Assembly: GCF_009827615.1 (NCBI RefSeq)
Contig: NZ_WTYU01000001.1
Coordinates: 145,001-209,000, forward strand
Origin: Allopontixanthobacter confluentis
GTDB lineage: Bacteria > Pseudomonadota > Alphaproteobacteria > Sphingomonadales > Sphingomonadaceae
Reading direction: 5' to 3'
Length of the DNA stretch: 64,000 nucleotides
The notes beneath the pieces were generated by a model. That model was given only the letters and a program-made list of their open reading frames with translations, searched no databases and was not told the DNA's origin. Positions 10,033 to 17,446 of the stretch are shown one piece after another. Position 1 is the first letter of the stretch. Every line of letters starts with the position of its first letter. Made by a program: the position numbers and the translations under genes.

Positions 10033-11219
10033 GCCGCGGCTCCGGCATGGGCGGCAATTCTGAGCGCAATGGCTTCAGGCGGGAGAATGGCAGACGTCAG
10101 CCCGGCTTCGGCCACCGCGCGGGGCATCCCCCATACTGCTGAGCTTTGCTCGTCCTGAGCAATCACGGTGCCGCCTGCTGCAACCAGCTTGGCGGCGCCT
10201 TCCACCCCGTCGCGGCCCATGCCCGACAGGACGATGCCAAGCGCGCGGCTGCCGATAGCCTGGCCCAAGGTTTCGAACATGGGATCAACCGATGGCGTGC
10301 AGCCGCTGCTGACTGGATAATGGCCGATTGTGGTGCACAGGTCAGCGCCGTTGCGCGCAATCTGCATATGGCCGTCACCCGGCGCCACCACAATTGTGCC
10401 GCGCTCAATCCGCGTGCGATGGCCGGCAACCACAGCTTTGCGATTGCCAGCCACTTCCAACTGGCGCGCAAATACGTTCATGAACGATTCGGGCAGATGC
10501 TGGGTGACTAGGATGGGAATATCTATCTGGCGGGGAAGGTGGCGCAGCAAAATGCACAAGGCATGGATGCCGCCCGTCGACGCGCCGATTGCCAGAACCT
10601 GCGGCGATATCTTTGGCGAGGGGCGCAGAACAGGGGAGGTTGGCAGCACCGCGGCACTGACAGGTTCAGCCGCACCGCGGCGGGGGCATAGCGCCCTGAT
10701 CTTGGCCAGCAATGCGGCGCGATATGGCTGGTCAAACCCGCCGGAGCGCGGTTTGAGCATGGTGTCGGCGGCGCCCATTTGCATGGCCGAAATAGTATGT
10801 TCAGCGCCATCATCGGTCAGCGACGATACCACCAGAACCTGCGCGCCATTGGCTTTCGCCAGAATTTTAGGCAGCGCATCCAGCCCGCCCATACCCGGCA
10901 TTTCCAGATCCAGCAGGATGACATCGGCGGTAATCGTGTCGAGTTCAGCCAGAGCCAGTTCGGCGCTGCTGGCCTTGGCGACTATGTGGTAACCATCGGC
11001 ATCGTCAATGATGCGCGACAATACGGTTCGCACAATCAGGGAATCGTCGACAATCATGACCCGCACTTCGGGCCGTGACCGGCTGGAAAGGCGCCCTTTG
11101 GATTGGTGCCCTGTGGATTGGTGCCCTGTGGATTGGTGCGCTGTGGATAGGGGTGCTGAGGAATGGTGCCCTGAAGAGTGGGAGCCGGGCGGCCAGGCAG
11201 GTTCGACAGGCGCGTTCAC
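10023..11219 (-). CDS. cheB: Protein-glutamate methylesterase CheB
   Basis: Receptor-demethylating response regulator. The receiver domain starts at VRVMIVDDSLIVR and has the phospho-acceptor in VILLDLEMPGMGG. The methylesterase domain has the catalytic Ser, His and Asp in GASTGGIHAL, TQHLPESF and MGRDGVEGA. I chose a GTG at 11219, 11 nt beyond the cheY stop, because GAGGG lies before it; the frame is open to an ATG at 11279 inside cheY, which would add unlikely sequence. Before the receiver domain is an unusual His/Ser/Gly-rich stretch made of HQSTG units encoded by a 15-bp repeat. Confidence 0.85.
   Translation of the reverse strand: MNAPVEPAWPPGSHSSGHHSSAPLSTAHQSTGHQSTGHQSKGRLSSRSRPEVRVMIVDDSLIVRTVLSRIIDDADGYHIVAKASSAELALAELDTITADVILLDLEMPGMGGLDALPKILAKANGAQVLVVSSLTDDGAEHTISAMQMGAADTMLKPRSGGFDQPYRAALLAKIRALCPRRGAAEPVSAAVLPTSPVLRPSPKISPQVLAIGASTGGIHALCILLRHLPRQIDIPILVTQHLPESFMNVFARQLEVAGNRKAVVAGHRTRIERGTIVVAPGDGHMQIARNGADLCTTIGHYPVSSGCTPSVDPMFETLGQAIGSRALGIVLSGMGRDGVEGAAKLVAAGGTVIAQDEQSSAVWGMPRAVAEAGLTSAILPPEAIALRIAAHAGAAAWK
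11086..11175 (-). repeat. 15-bp minisatellite in the 5' end of cheB
   Basis: On the plus strand the unit GATTGGTGCCCTGTG is perfect at 11101-11115 and 11116-11130, has one change at 11131-11145, and continues as degenerate copies on both sides. Read on the minus strand it encodes five-residue HQSTG-like units in the CheB N-terminal extension. Confidence 0.85.
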
Positions 11220-11229
11220 GGCCTGGCCC

Positions 11230-11595
11230 TCAGGCCATGCCCACCAGCTGCAATTTGATTTGCAGCGTTTCATGGTCAAATGGCTTCATGACATATTCGT
11301 CCGCGCCTGCGCTGATGGCTTCACGGATATGGGAAATGTCGTTTTCGGTGGTGCAGAAAACCACTTTGGGTTTGTCACCATCGTCCCGCTGGCGAAGCTG
11401 GGTGATAAATTCGATGCCGGTCATCACCGGCATATTCCAGTCGAGCAAAACGACATCGGGCATGGCCACAGTGCAGCATTCCAGACCGTCGCGGCCATTT
11501 TCTGCTTCTTCGACACTAAAGCCCAGCGATTCGAGAATATGCCGGGAAACCTTGCGGATGACACGCGAGTCGTCGACGATCAGGCAACTTTTCAT
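11230..11595 (-). CDS. cheY: Chemotaxis response regulator CheY
   Basis: A 121-residue single-domain receiver. It carries the acidic pair (SCLIVDDSRVIRK), the phospho-acceptor Asp in VVLLDWNMPVMTG, the switch Thr/Ser region (VVFCTTEND) and the conserved Lys in YVMKPFDHETL. It relays CheA phosphorylation to the output. It sits between cheW and cheB on the minus strand. Confidence 0.92.
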   Translation of the reverse strand: MKSCLIVDDSRVIRKVSRHILESLGFSVEEAENGRDGLECCTVAMPDVVLLDWNMPVMTGIEFITQLRQRDDGDKPKVVFCTTENDISHIREAISAGADEYVMKPFDHETLQIKLQLVGMA

Positions 11596-11649
11596 GGATG
11601 CGACCCCTTATGTAAATGTTGCTTGTAAATGGCTGAGGTAACTAATCAC

Positions 11650-12096
11650 TTAAGCCGCCAATCCGCGGATCGCCTGATCCGGCCCGGCCACCATTTTAGC
11701 AATATCTACCAGCAGCGCAGGTTCTGCGTCTGTTTCGATCATCCCGATTCCCACGCGTTCCCATGCAGCACCAAGCCCGCCTGGAACAGGGTGAGGCGCG
11801 GAACGGGCCTCGACCACATCTTCGACGGTATCGACCAGCAGCGCGTAGGGGTGGCCGCCCACTTCGACCACGGCGGCGCGGCTGTCTGCTGCGCTATCGC
11901 CGGCAAGGCCAAGCGAACGGCGGCAGTCAATCACGGTCAAAGACTGGCTGCGCAGGGCAGTAAGCCCGGCGATGAAATCGGGTGCGCGCGGCACGGGGTG
12001 GATAATTTCAATCTCGATCACGGCCTGCACTTCCACCGCGCGAAATGCCGCGCGCCGTCCGGCAATGACCGTCATCACTAGCAATTCGTCCATCAT
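11650..12096 (-). CDS. cheW: Chemotaxis coupling protein CheW
   Basis: A 148-residue CheW-domain protein that links receptors to CheA. It contains the beta-barrel features VMTVIAGRRAAFRAVEVQAV, LTALRSQSLTVIDCRRSLGL and ALLVDTVEDVVEA. It is shorter and more divergent at the C-terminus than enteric CheW. Its ATG overlaps the cheA stop by 4 bp, so the two are probably made together. Confidence 0.85.
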   Translation of the reverse strand: MMDELLVMTVIAGRRAAFRAVEVQAVIEIEIIHPVPRAPDFIAGLTALRSQSLTVIDCRRSLGLAGDSAADSRAAVVEVGGHPYALLVDTVEDVVEARSAPHPVPGGLGAAWERVGIGMIETDAEPALLVDIAKMVAGPDQAIRGLAA

Positions 12097-14471
12097 GGCC
12101 GTCCCCCGCGTGCGGTTCTGAGCGCGCCCAGCAGCGCATCCCTGTCATATCGGTAAATCCTGTCGGCTGTGCTCACCGGCGCTTCTGCATCGGCATGAAG
12201 GCAGATGATCTGGCCGTCATGATCGCTGGTCTCAGCGTCATCATTTTCCATCAGGATGGTGACATCGGCGGCTTCATCATCGGATGCGGCCAGCCTGTAT
12301 CCGGCAGCTTTCACCAATGGTTCCAGCATTGTGCGGGCCCAGCCATCAGCGGCAGGCAGACGGCAGACAAGCGGGACGCTGCTTTGCGGCGGGCTACCAT
12401 GGCGGGCAAACAGCTTCATGCCGTCAATAATACCCACCGGCTCTCCGCCGATCAGGGTTACGCCTTCGATCAGATCATCATCGGCGCCCGCAGGCACAAT
12501 GGCACTGTCTATGACCGCTGCATCGGACACTTCGCGCACGGCATAGGCCAGTTCGCATGTTCCGTCCGACAGTCGCAGCAGCTTGAGTTTATCGGCCGGC
12601 ATTGCGCCGCCATATGCGCCGACCAGCGGCAAAATTTCGCCGTCAATCACAATTTGCGCGCGCGCCCCTTCAATATCGATGGCGGCCACAGGCGCAATAT
12701 CGATCCGGCGGACAATATCCATGTCCATGGCGCGGCGGCGTCCGTCAATGCCCACAAACAGCATGACCGGGCGGGTTTTTTCCGACACTTCGACATCCTC
12801 AGGTTCGACGCTGGCGGGGCGCAGGCGCACTTCGCTGACCAGCCCGTTTTGCTGCGCAATGGTCGGCATATCCAGCATCAGGATGGGGCTGCCATCATCC
12901 AGCAGCGTGGTGCCGGCATAAACGCCGGTGGCCATCACTGCAGGGGCCAGTGGTTTTACCACCAGATCTTCGTGATCATAAATCCGGTCAACTGCCACGG
13001 CAAACAGATCGCCGCTGCCCAGCCGGACCAGCACCAGCGTCTTGCCGCGCACGCTTTGCCCCCGGGTCATACCCAGGACATTGGCGAGCGAAAGGCAGGC
13101 AATGCGCTTGCCGCGGAATGTGACCAGTTCGCTGTCACCCACGGTGGAATATTCGAGCGAAGCAGCCGCGCCATGGACAATTTCTTCAACGTAGGACCGC
13201 GGAATGGCAAAACGCTGCCCTTCTGCGCCCACTGTCAGGCCCGCCACAATGCTCAGGGTCAGGGGGATTTCGAGGATGAACAGCGTGCCTTCACCAGCCT
13301 TGCTTCTGACCTGGATGGTGCCGCCGATTTTCTCCAGATTTGCCCGCACCACATCCATGCCCACGCCGCGTCCCGAAACATTGCTGACGGTATCGGCAGT
13401 GGAAAGGCCGGGTTCGAAGATGAGCTGCTGTAACTGATTGCGCGACATTTCATCAGCTTCGCGCTGCGATACAATATGGGCTGCCACTGCCTTGCTGGCC
13501 AGTTTCGCCAGATCCAGCCCGCGGCCATCATCGGTGATGGTGATAGTGATCTTGTTGCCGGACTGGCGCGCGGCGAAACTGAGCAGGCCAATTTCACGTT
13601 TGCCAGCAGCAAGCCGCGTGGCGGGCGTTTCAATCCCATGGTCAATGGCATTGCGAATGATGTGGGTGACCGGGTCGCGGATCATTTCAATCATTTCGCG
13701 GTCCAGCTCGACATCGCCGCCTTCGAGGTCGATCATCACCTGCTTGCCAAGGTCGGCGGACAGATCACGCACCAGACGGGGCAGGGCATTGTACAAATGT
13801 TCAATCCGCTGCATCCGCATCCGGGTCACAGCTTCGCGCACATCGGTCAGTATGCCGGTCAGCCGTTCAAACGGCCCGTCGATGGTCGGCTGCGCCCCTG
13901 CATCGCGCAAGCGCCGTGCCAGATCATTTCGCGCCAGCACCATGTCGGAAATGCCGCTCATCACCCGGTCCAGCAATTCCACCGGCAGGCGGATGCTGCG
14001 CGGGGTCACGGTCTGGTGCGCGCCGATGGTCTTTTCGTTCGTGTCGTCCTGCATGGTAGCACCGCTGGCAGCGGCGCCAACCCCATCGCCCTCTGCTTCT
14101 GTGGCATCTGGTTCCAGTGCGGCAATCAGATCGTCATCGCCCGTGCCGGGCAAATCTTGCCCTGCATCAATGGCATCGGCCATCTGGGATATCCGGTCGA
14201 TGATGGCCAGGACGGCATTAACCAGCCCGACATCCGGCACCCGCCTGCCGGCACGCACTTCGGCCAGGACACTTTCAGCGGCATGGCTGAGTTTTTCCAG
14301 ACGCGGAAAATCAAAGAAACCGCAATTGCCTTTGACAGTGTGGACAAAGCGGAAAATTCCGTCGAGCCGCGCTCTATCGGCAGGGTCGGCTTCCCAGGCG
14401 ACGATTTCGCCCGCGATTGCTTCCAGCATTTCGCGCGTTTCGGCCACGAATTCCGCCAGCAAATCGTCCAT
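12093..14471 (-). CDS. cheA: Chemotaxis histidine kinase CheA with extra CheW-like and receiver-like tail
   Basis: A 792-residue kinase. The Hpt domain has the phospho-His in VHTVKGNCGFF (about residue 44). The dimerisation domain follows, then the kinase core with N box HIIRNAIDHG (about 270), G1 DDGRGL (about 315) and G2 GRGVGMDVV (about 370). A CheW-like domain occupies about 400-530. After it comes a second CheW-like region (RPVMLFVGIDGRRRAMDMDI onward) and a degenerate receiver-like tail (about 695-792). I see no CheY-binding P2 domain between Hpt and P3, only a linker. First gene of the che operon. Confidence 0.92.
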   Translation of the reverse strand: MDDLLAEFVAETREMLEAIAGEIVAWEADPADRARLDGIFRFVHTVKGNCGFFDFPRLEKLSHAAESVLAEVRAGRRVPDVGLVNAVLAIIDRISQMADAIDAGQDLPGTGDDDLIAALEPDATEAEGDGVGAAASGATMQDDTNEKTIGAHQTVTPRSIRLPVELLDRVMSGISDMVLARNDLARRLRDAGAQPTIDGPFERLTGILTDVREAVTRMRMQRIEHLYNALPRLVRDLSADLGKQVMIDLEGGDVELDREMIEMIRDPVTHIIRNAIDHGIETPATRLAAGKREIGLLSFAARQSGNKITITITDDGRGLDLAKLASKAVAAHIVSQREADEMSRNQLQQLIFEPGLSTADTVSNVSGRGVGMDVVRANLEKIGGTIQVRSKAGEGTLFILEIPLTLSIVAGLTVGAEGQRFAIPRSYVEEIVHGAAASLEYSTVGDSELVTFRGKRIACLSLANVLGMTRGQSVRGKTLVLVRLGSGDLFAVAVDRIYDHEDLVVKPLAPAVMATGVYAGTTLLDDGSPILMLDMPTIAQQNGLVSEVRLRPASVEPEDVEVSEKTRPVMLFVGIDGRRRAMDMDIVRRIDIAPVAAIDIEGARAQIVIDGEILPLVGAYGGAMPADKLKLLRLSDGTCELAYAVREVSDAAVIDSAIVPAGADDDLIEGVTLIGGEPVGIIDGMKLFARHGSPPQSSVPLVCRLPAADGWARTMLEPLVKAAGYRLAASDDEAADVTILMENDDAETSDHDGQIICLHADAEAPVSTADRIYRYDRDALLGALRTARGGRP

Positions 14472-14558
14472 CTGTCAAAACCCCCCGGCATTTGCTGTCC
14501 ACTATCACTGGTGCAAATTCAGAAACCTCTATGAAGGGCGATGGTTAACGAAGCGTCA

Positions 14559-15941
14559 CTATTGCTGCGAAGTGCTGGAAATTCCGTGCGATGCAGATCT
14601 GAGCGTGCGGCTGCGAAGGACACGCCACACGATGATAGCTGCCACAGTGCCACCAATGGCATTGGCCGCCAGTTCCGCAGCGTAGACGGCTTCTGCGCCC
14701 CAGGCTGGGCGCAGCAGCCATGCAAAGGGCAGCATCACCAGAAATACCCTGGCGAAGGACTGGATCAGCGCGGTTCCGGCGCGGCCCACAGAATTGAGCG
14801 CGCCATTGCTGACAATAAGCAGCCCATAACCGGCATAGCCCCATGCCGCGATGCTGAGATAGCTGGAAAAGGCGGCAATAACGTCTGCATCATCGGTGAA
14901 AAAGGCGGCAAACCAGTCACCCGCAGCAAACAGCATGACTGCAAGTGCGGCGCCATACGCAAGGCAGAAACCGCCCGCCCAGACCATGGCGCTACGCGAT
15001 CTGTCCTGCTGGCCCGCGCCCCAGTTCTGCCCCACAATCGCCCCGATTGACGCCGAAAGCGCCAGCAACGGCACCACGGCAAAGCTCTGCAACCGGCCCG
15101 CTGCGCCAAACCCGGCCACTGCGTCCTGCCCCTGCGCGGCGACCAGCGCGGTCAGCACGGACAGGCCAATGGGGTTGATGGCGTTGGAAAAGGCGGCGGG
15201 CCCCGCTACGCCCGCAATAGAGCGGAGCGATGCGCCCATGTTGCAGTCTTTCAGCACCTTTATATCAATCGGCAATGCGGTGGAGCGCAGCAGAAACAGC
15301 CCCAGCAAGACCGCGATTGCCCATCCGATCAGCGTGGCATAGGCAGCGCCGGCAATGCCAAAGCCCTCCACACCGAGTGCGCCTGTGATCAGCAGCGGGT
15401 CCAGCACCCAATTGGCGCTGGCGTAAGTAAGAGAAATGACTGACGTGCGCTTGGCCTCGCCCTGGCCGCGCAGAACTCCGTTAATGCCCATGATCCCCAT
15501 CAACAGCGGGAAACCCATGGCAAATGGCTGCATATAGATGCGGATATAGGGCATCAGATTATCGGGCGCCTGCATCAGGCGAAACAGCGGGTCCAGCGCC
15601 AGAAACAGGCCCAGTCCCATGACCGCGCCTAGCCCCACGGCAAACACCATGCCGAAATTGGCGCGCCGCGCTGCGCTGGCGCTGTCCCCTTCGCCAAGGG
15701 CGCGGGCGACCACTGAATTGATGCCCACCGAAACGCCCACCCCCAGGCTGGTGAGGGCAACGCTGATTGGGAAGATGAAGCTGATCGCCGCCAGCTGGTC
15801 CGCCCCCAGCTGCCCGATGAAATAGGAATCCACCAGCCCGATCGACATGATCGCCGCCACGCCAATAATCATCGGCACAGTCTGCGCCACCAGATGCCCG
15901 CGGATGGTCCCGCGTGTCAGTTTGGCATCCTTGCTCATCAT
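14559..15941 (-). CDS. MATE family efflux transporter
   Basis: About 460 residues with twelve hydrophobic segments and the MATE pattern of two similar halves (GLVDSYFIGQLGADQLAAIS in the first, ASIGAIVGQNWGAGQQDRS in the second). Such proteins export drugs or cationic metabolites using Na+ or H+ gradients. The frame is open upstream to 16088, but that part is Arg/Cys-rich and unlike the family; I place the start at the ATG pair 15941/15938 (MMSKDAKLTRGTIRGHL). No strong Shine-Dalgarno is seen there. It precedes cheA on the same strand with an 87-bp gap. Confidence 0.88.
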   Translation of the reverse strand: MMSKDAKLTRGTIRGHLVAQTVPMIIGVAAIMSIGLVDSYFIGQLGADQLAAISFIFPISVALTSLGVGVSVGINSVVARALGEGDSASAARRANFGMVFAVGLGAVMGLGLFLALDPLFRLMQAPDNLMPYIRIYMQPFAMGFPLLMGIMGINGVLRGQGEAKRTSVISLTYASANWVLDPLLITGALGVEGFGIAGAAYATLIGWAIAVLLGLFLLRSTALPIDIKVLKDCNMGASLRSIAGVAGPAAFSNAINPIGLSVLTALVAAQGQDAVAGFGAAGRLQSFAVVPLLALSASIGAIVGQNWGAGQQDRSRSAMVWAGGFCLAYGAALAVMLFAAGDWFAAFFTDDADVIAAFSSYLSIAAWGYAGYGLLIVSNGALNSVGRAGTALIQSFARVFLVMLPFAWLLRPAWGAEAVYAAELAANAIGGTVAAIIVWRVLRSRTLRSASHGISSTSQQ

Positions 15942-16081
15942 CGCGGCGTTAGCGGTGCGTGCCGGATGTGCAAAGGGTTTTGGCAATTGTAGACAAGAAC
16001 ACCGCCAGCAGCCCCTGCCATCTTGTGCGCGGCGCTGTTGCCGTGCGATAGTGCGCGGCAGTGCAGGAACAGGAGTGTATC

Positions 16082-16843
16082 GTGGCAAGCCAGCTGAAAC
16101 CGACCATGGAATGCAGCGAAGCGGAATGGCAGGCCCGTCTCGATCTTGCTGCCTGCTACCGCATTTTTGACCATCTGGGCTGGTCGGAATCGATCTATAA
16201 CCACATTTCCGTGCGGGTGCCGGGCGAAGATGCTGCGTTTCTCATCAATCCTTTCGGCCTGATGTATTCAGAAGTGACCGCGTCCAATCTGGTCAAGATC
16301 GATATTGATGGCAACACGCTGGATGGCAGCACCTATCCGGTCAACAAGGCCGGATTTACGCAGCATGCCTATTTTCATCAGCATGTCCGTTCCGCCCACG
16401 CCATCTGCCACACCCATACCACTGCTGCGATGGCAGTATGCGCCAGCGAAGGCGGGTTGTTGCCAATCAGTTTTTACGCCTGCAATTTCATCGGCAAAAT
16501 CGGCTATCATGATTTTGAGGGCATTACCGTGCGCGCCGAGGAAGGCGAACGCCTGCTCGCCAATCTGGACGGCAAGCATATATTGATGCTGCGCAATCAC
16601 GGCCCGGTGGTGATGGGGCGCACAATTCCGGAAATGTTCGTGCAGGCATGGTCGCTGCAACGCGCTTGTGAAATTCAGGTGGCCACCATGTCGATGGGCC
16701 AGCCCATCCATGTTTCCGACGCGGTGATTGCGGTGCATCAGCGCGATCTGGGGCAAGCACAGGCACCGGGCGGGCCCGGTGTGGCCGATTTTGAGGCGTG
16801 GAAGCGCCGTATCGACCGCATCGACCGCGGCTGGCGCGAATAG
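16082..16843 (+). CDS. Class II aldolase/adducin family protein
   Basis: About 253 residues. It has the class II aldolase metal site: HTH in AICHTHTTAAM and the later His in LMLRNHGPVVMG, plus YNHISVRVPG near the N-terminus. Family members are L-fuculose/L-rhamnulose-1-phosphate aldolases, epimerases or decarboxylases; this subfamily is common but usually unassigned. I chose GTG 16082 because AGGAG lies at 16071-16075; an upstream in-frame GTG at 16061 lacks one. A 2Fe-2S protein gene follows 27 bp downstream. Confidence 0.85.
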   Translation: MASQLKPTMECSEAEWQARLDLAACYRIFDHLGWSESIYNHISVRVPGEDAAFLINPFGLMYSEVTASNLVKIDIDGNTLDGSTYPVNKAGFTQHAYFHQHVRSAHAICHTHTTAAMAVCASEGGLLPISFYACNFIGKIGYHDFEGITVRAEEGERLLANLDGKHILMLRNHGPVVMGRTIPEMFVQAWSLQRACEIQVATMSMGQPIHVSDAVIAVHQRDLGQAQAPGGPGVADFEAWKRRIDRIDRGWRE

Positions 16844-16870
16844 CCGATACGGCGCGAAAGGCACATAATC

Positions 16871-17431
16871 ATGTCAGCCATGACCGTAAATGGACGGCCC
16901 GTTCAGTTCAATCTGGATGGAGACACCCCCTTGCTGTGGGCATTGCGCGATGCGGCCAATCTGACCGGCACCAAATATGGCTGCGGCGTGGGCGATTGCG
17001 GTGCGTGCATGGTCATCGTGGATGGGGAGGCGCTGCGTAGCTGCCTCATTACCATTGCCGAAGCAGAAGGGCGTTTTGTCACCACTGTCGAAGGGCTGTC
17101 GCGTGACCGATCGCACCCCGTGCAGCAGGCGATGGTGGCTGAACAGGCCATCCAGTGCGGCTTTTGCACGCCCGGCATGGTGATGGCGGCAGCAGCGCTG
17201 ATCCAGAAAAACCCCGCGCCGACCAAGGCGGATATCGAAGCGGCAGTCCCCAACCTGTGCCGCTGCGGGGTCTATCCAAGGTTGGTCAGCGCCATCCAGC
17301 GGGCAGGGCGCGTGGCTCAGCGTCAGGAACGCATCAGCGCCGCGCCCGCCCCCGGCATCAGCGCAGAAGATGCGGCCCGCACCGTGCCGGCAATGGCTGC
17401 ACCTGAAACAGGCCCAGCCACTGCCGACTGA
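16871..17431 (+). CDS. (2Fe-2S)-binding small subunit of a molybdenum hydroxylase (IorA/CoxS-like)
   Basis: A 186-residue protein with both iron-sulfur sites: the plant-ferredoxin cluster (KYGCGVGDCGACMVIVDG plus a later Cys in LRSCLITI) and the C-terminal helical cluster (QCGFCTPGMVM and LCRCGVYPRLV). This is the electron-transfer subunit of enzymes such as isoquinoline 1-oxidoreductase or aldehyde oxidase. Its C-terminus extends about 30 residues beyond the usual length as an Ala/Pro-rich tail. No molybdopterin-binding large subunit is encoded nearby: the next gene is the TonB receptor on the opposite strand. The partner must be elsewhere or lost. Confidence 0.85.
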   Translation: MSAMTVNGRPVQFNLDGDTPLLWALRDAANLTGTKYGCGVGDCGACMVIVDGEALRSCLITIAEAEGRFVTTVEGLSRDRSHPVQQAMVAEQAIQCGFCTPGMVMAAAALIQKNPAPTKADIEAAVPNLCRCGVYPRLVSAIQRAGRVAQRQERISAAPAPGISAEDAARTVPAMAAPETGPATAD

Positions 17432-17446
17432 TTTATAGCGTTTGGC

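Noticed and set aside
12195-13433. Long plus-strand open frame (412 codons) opposite cheA
   Set aside because: It is antisense to conserved CheA domains, has a His/Asn/Gln-rich composition typical of antisense frames in high-GC DNA, and no Shine-Dalgarno.
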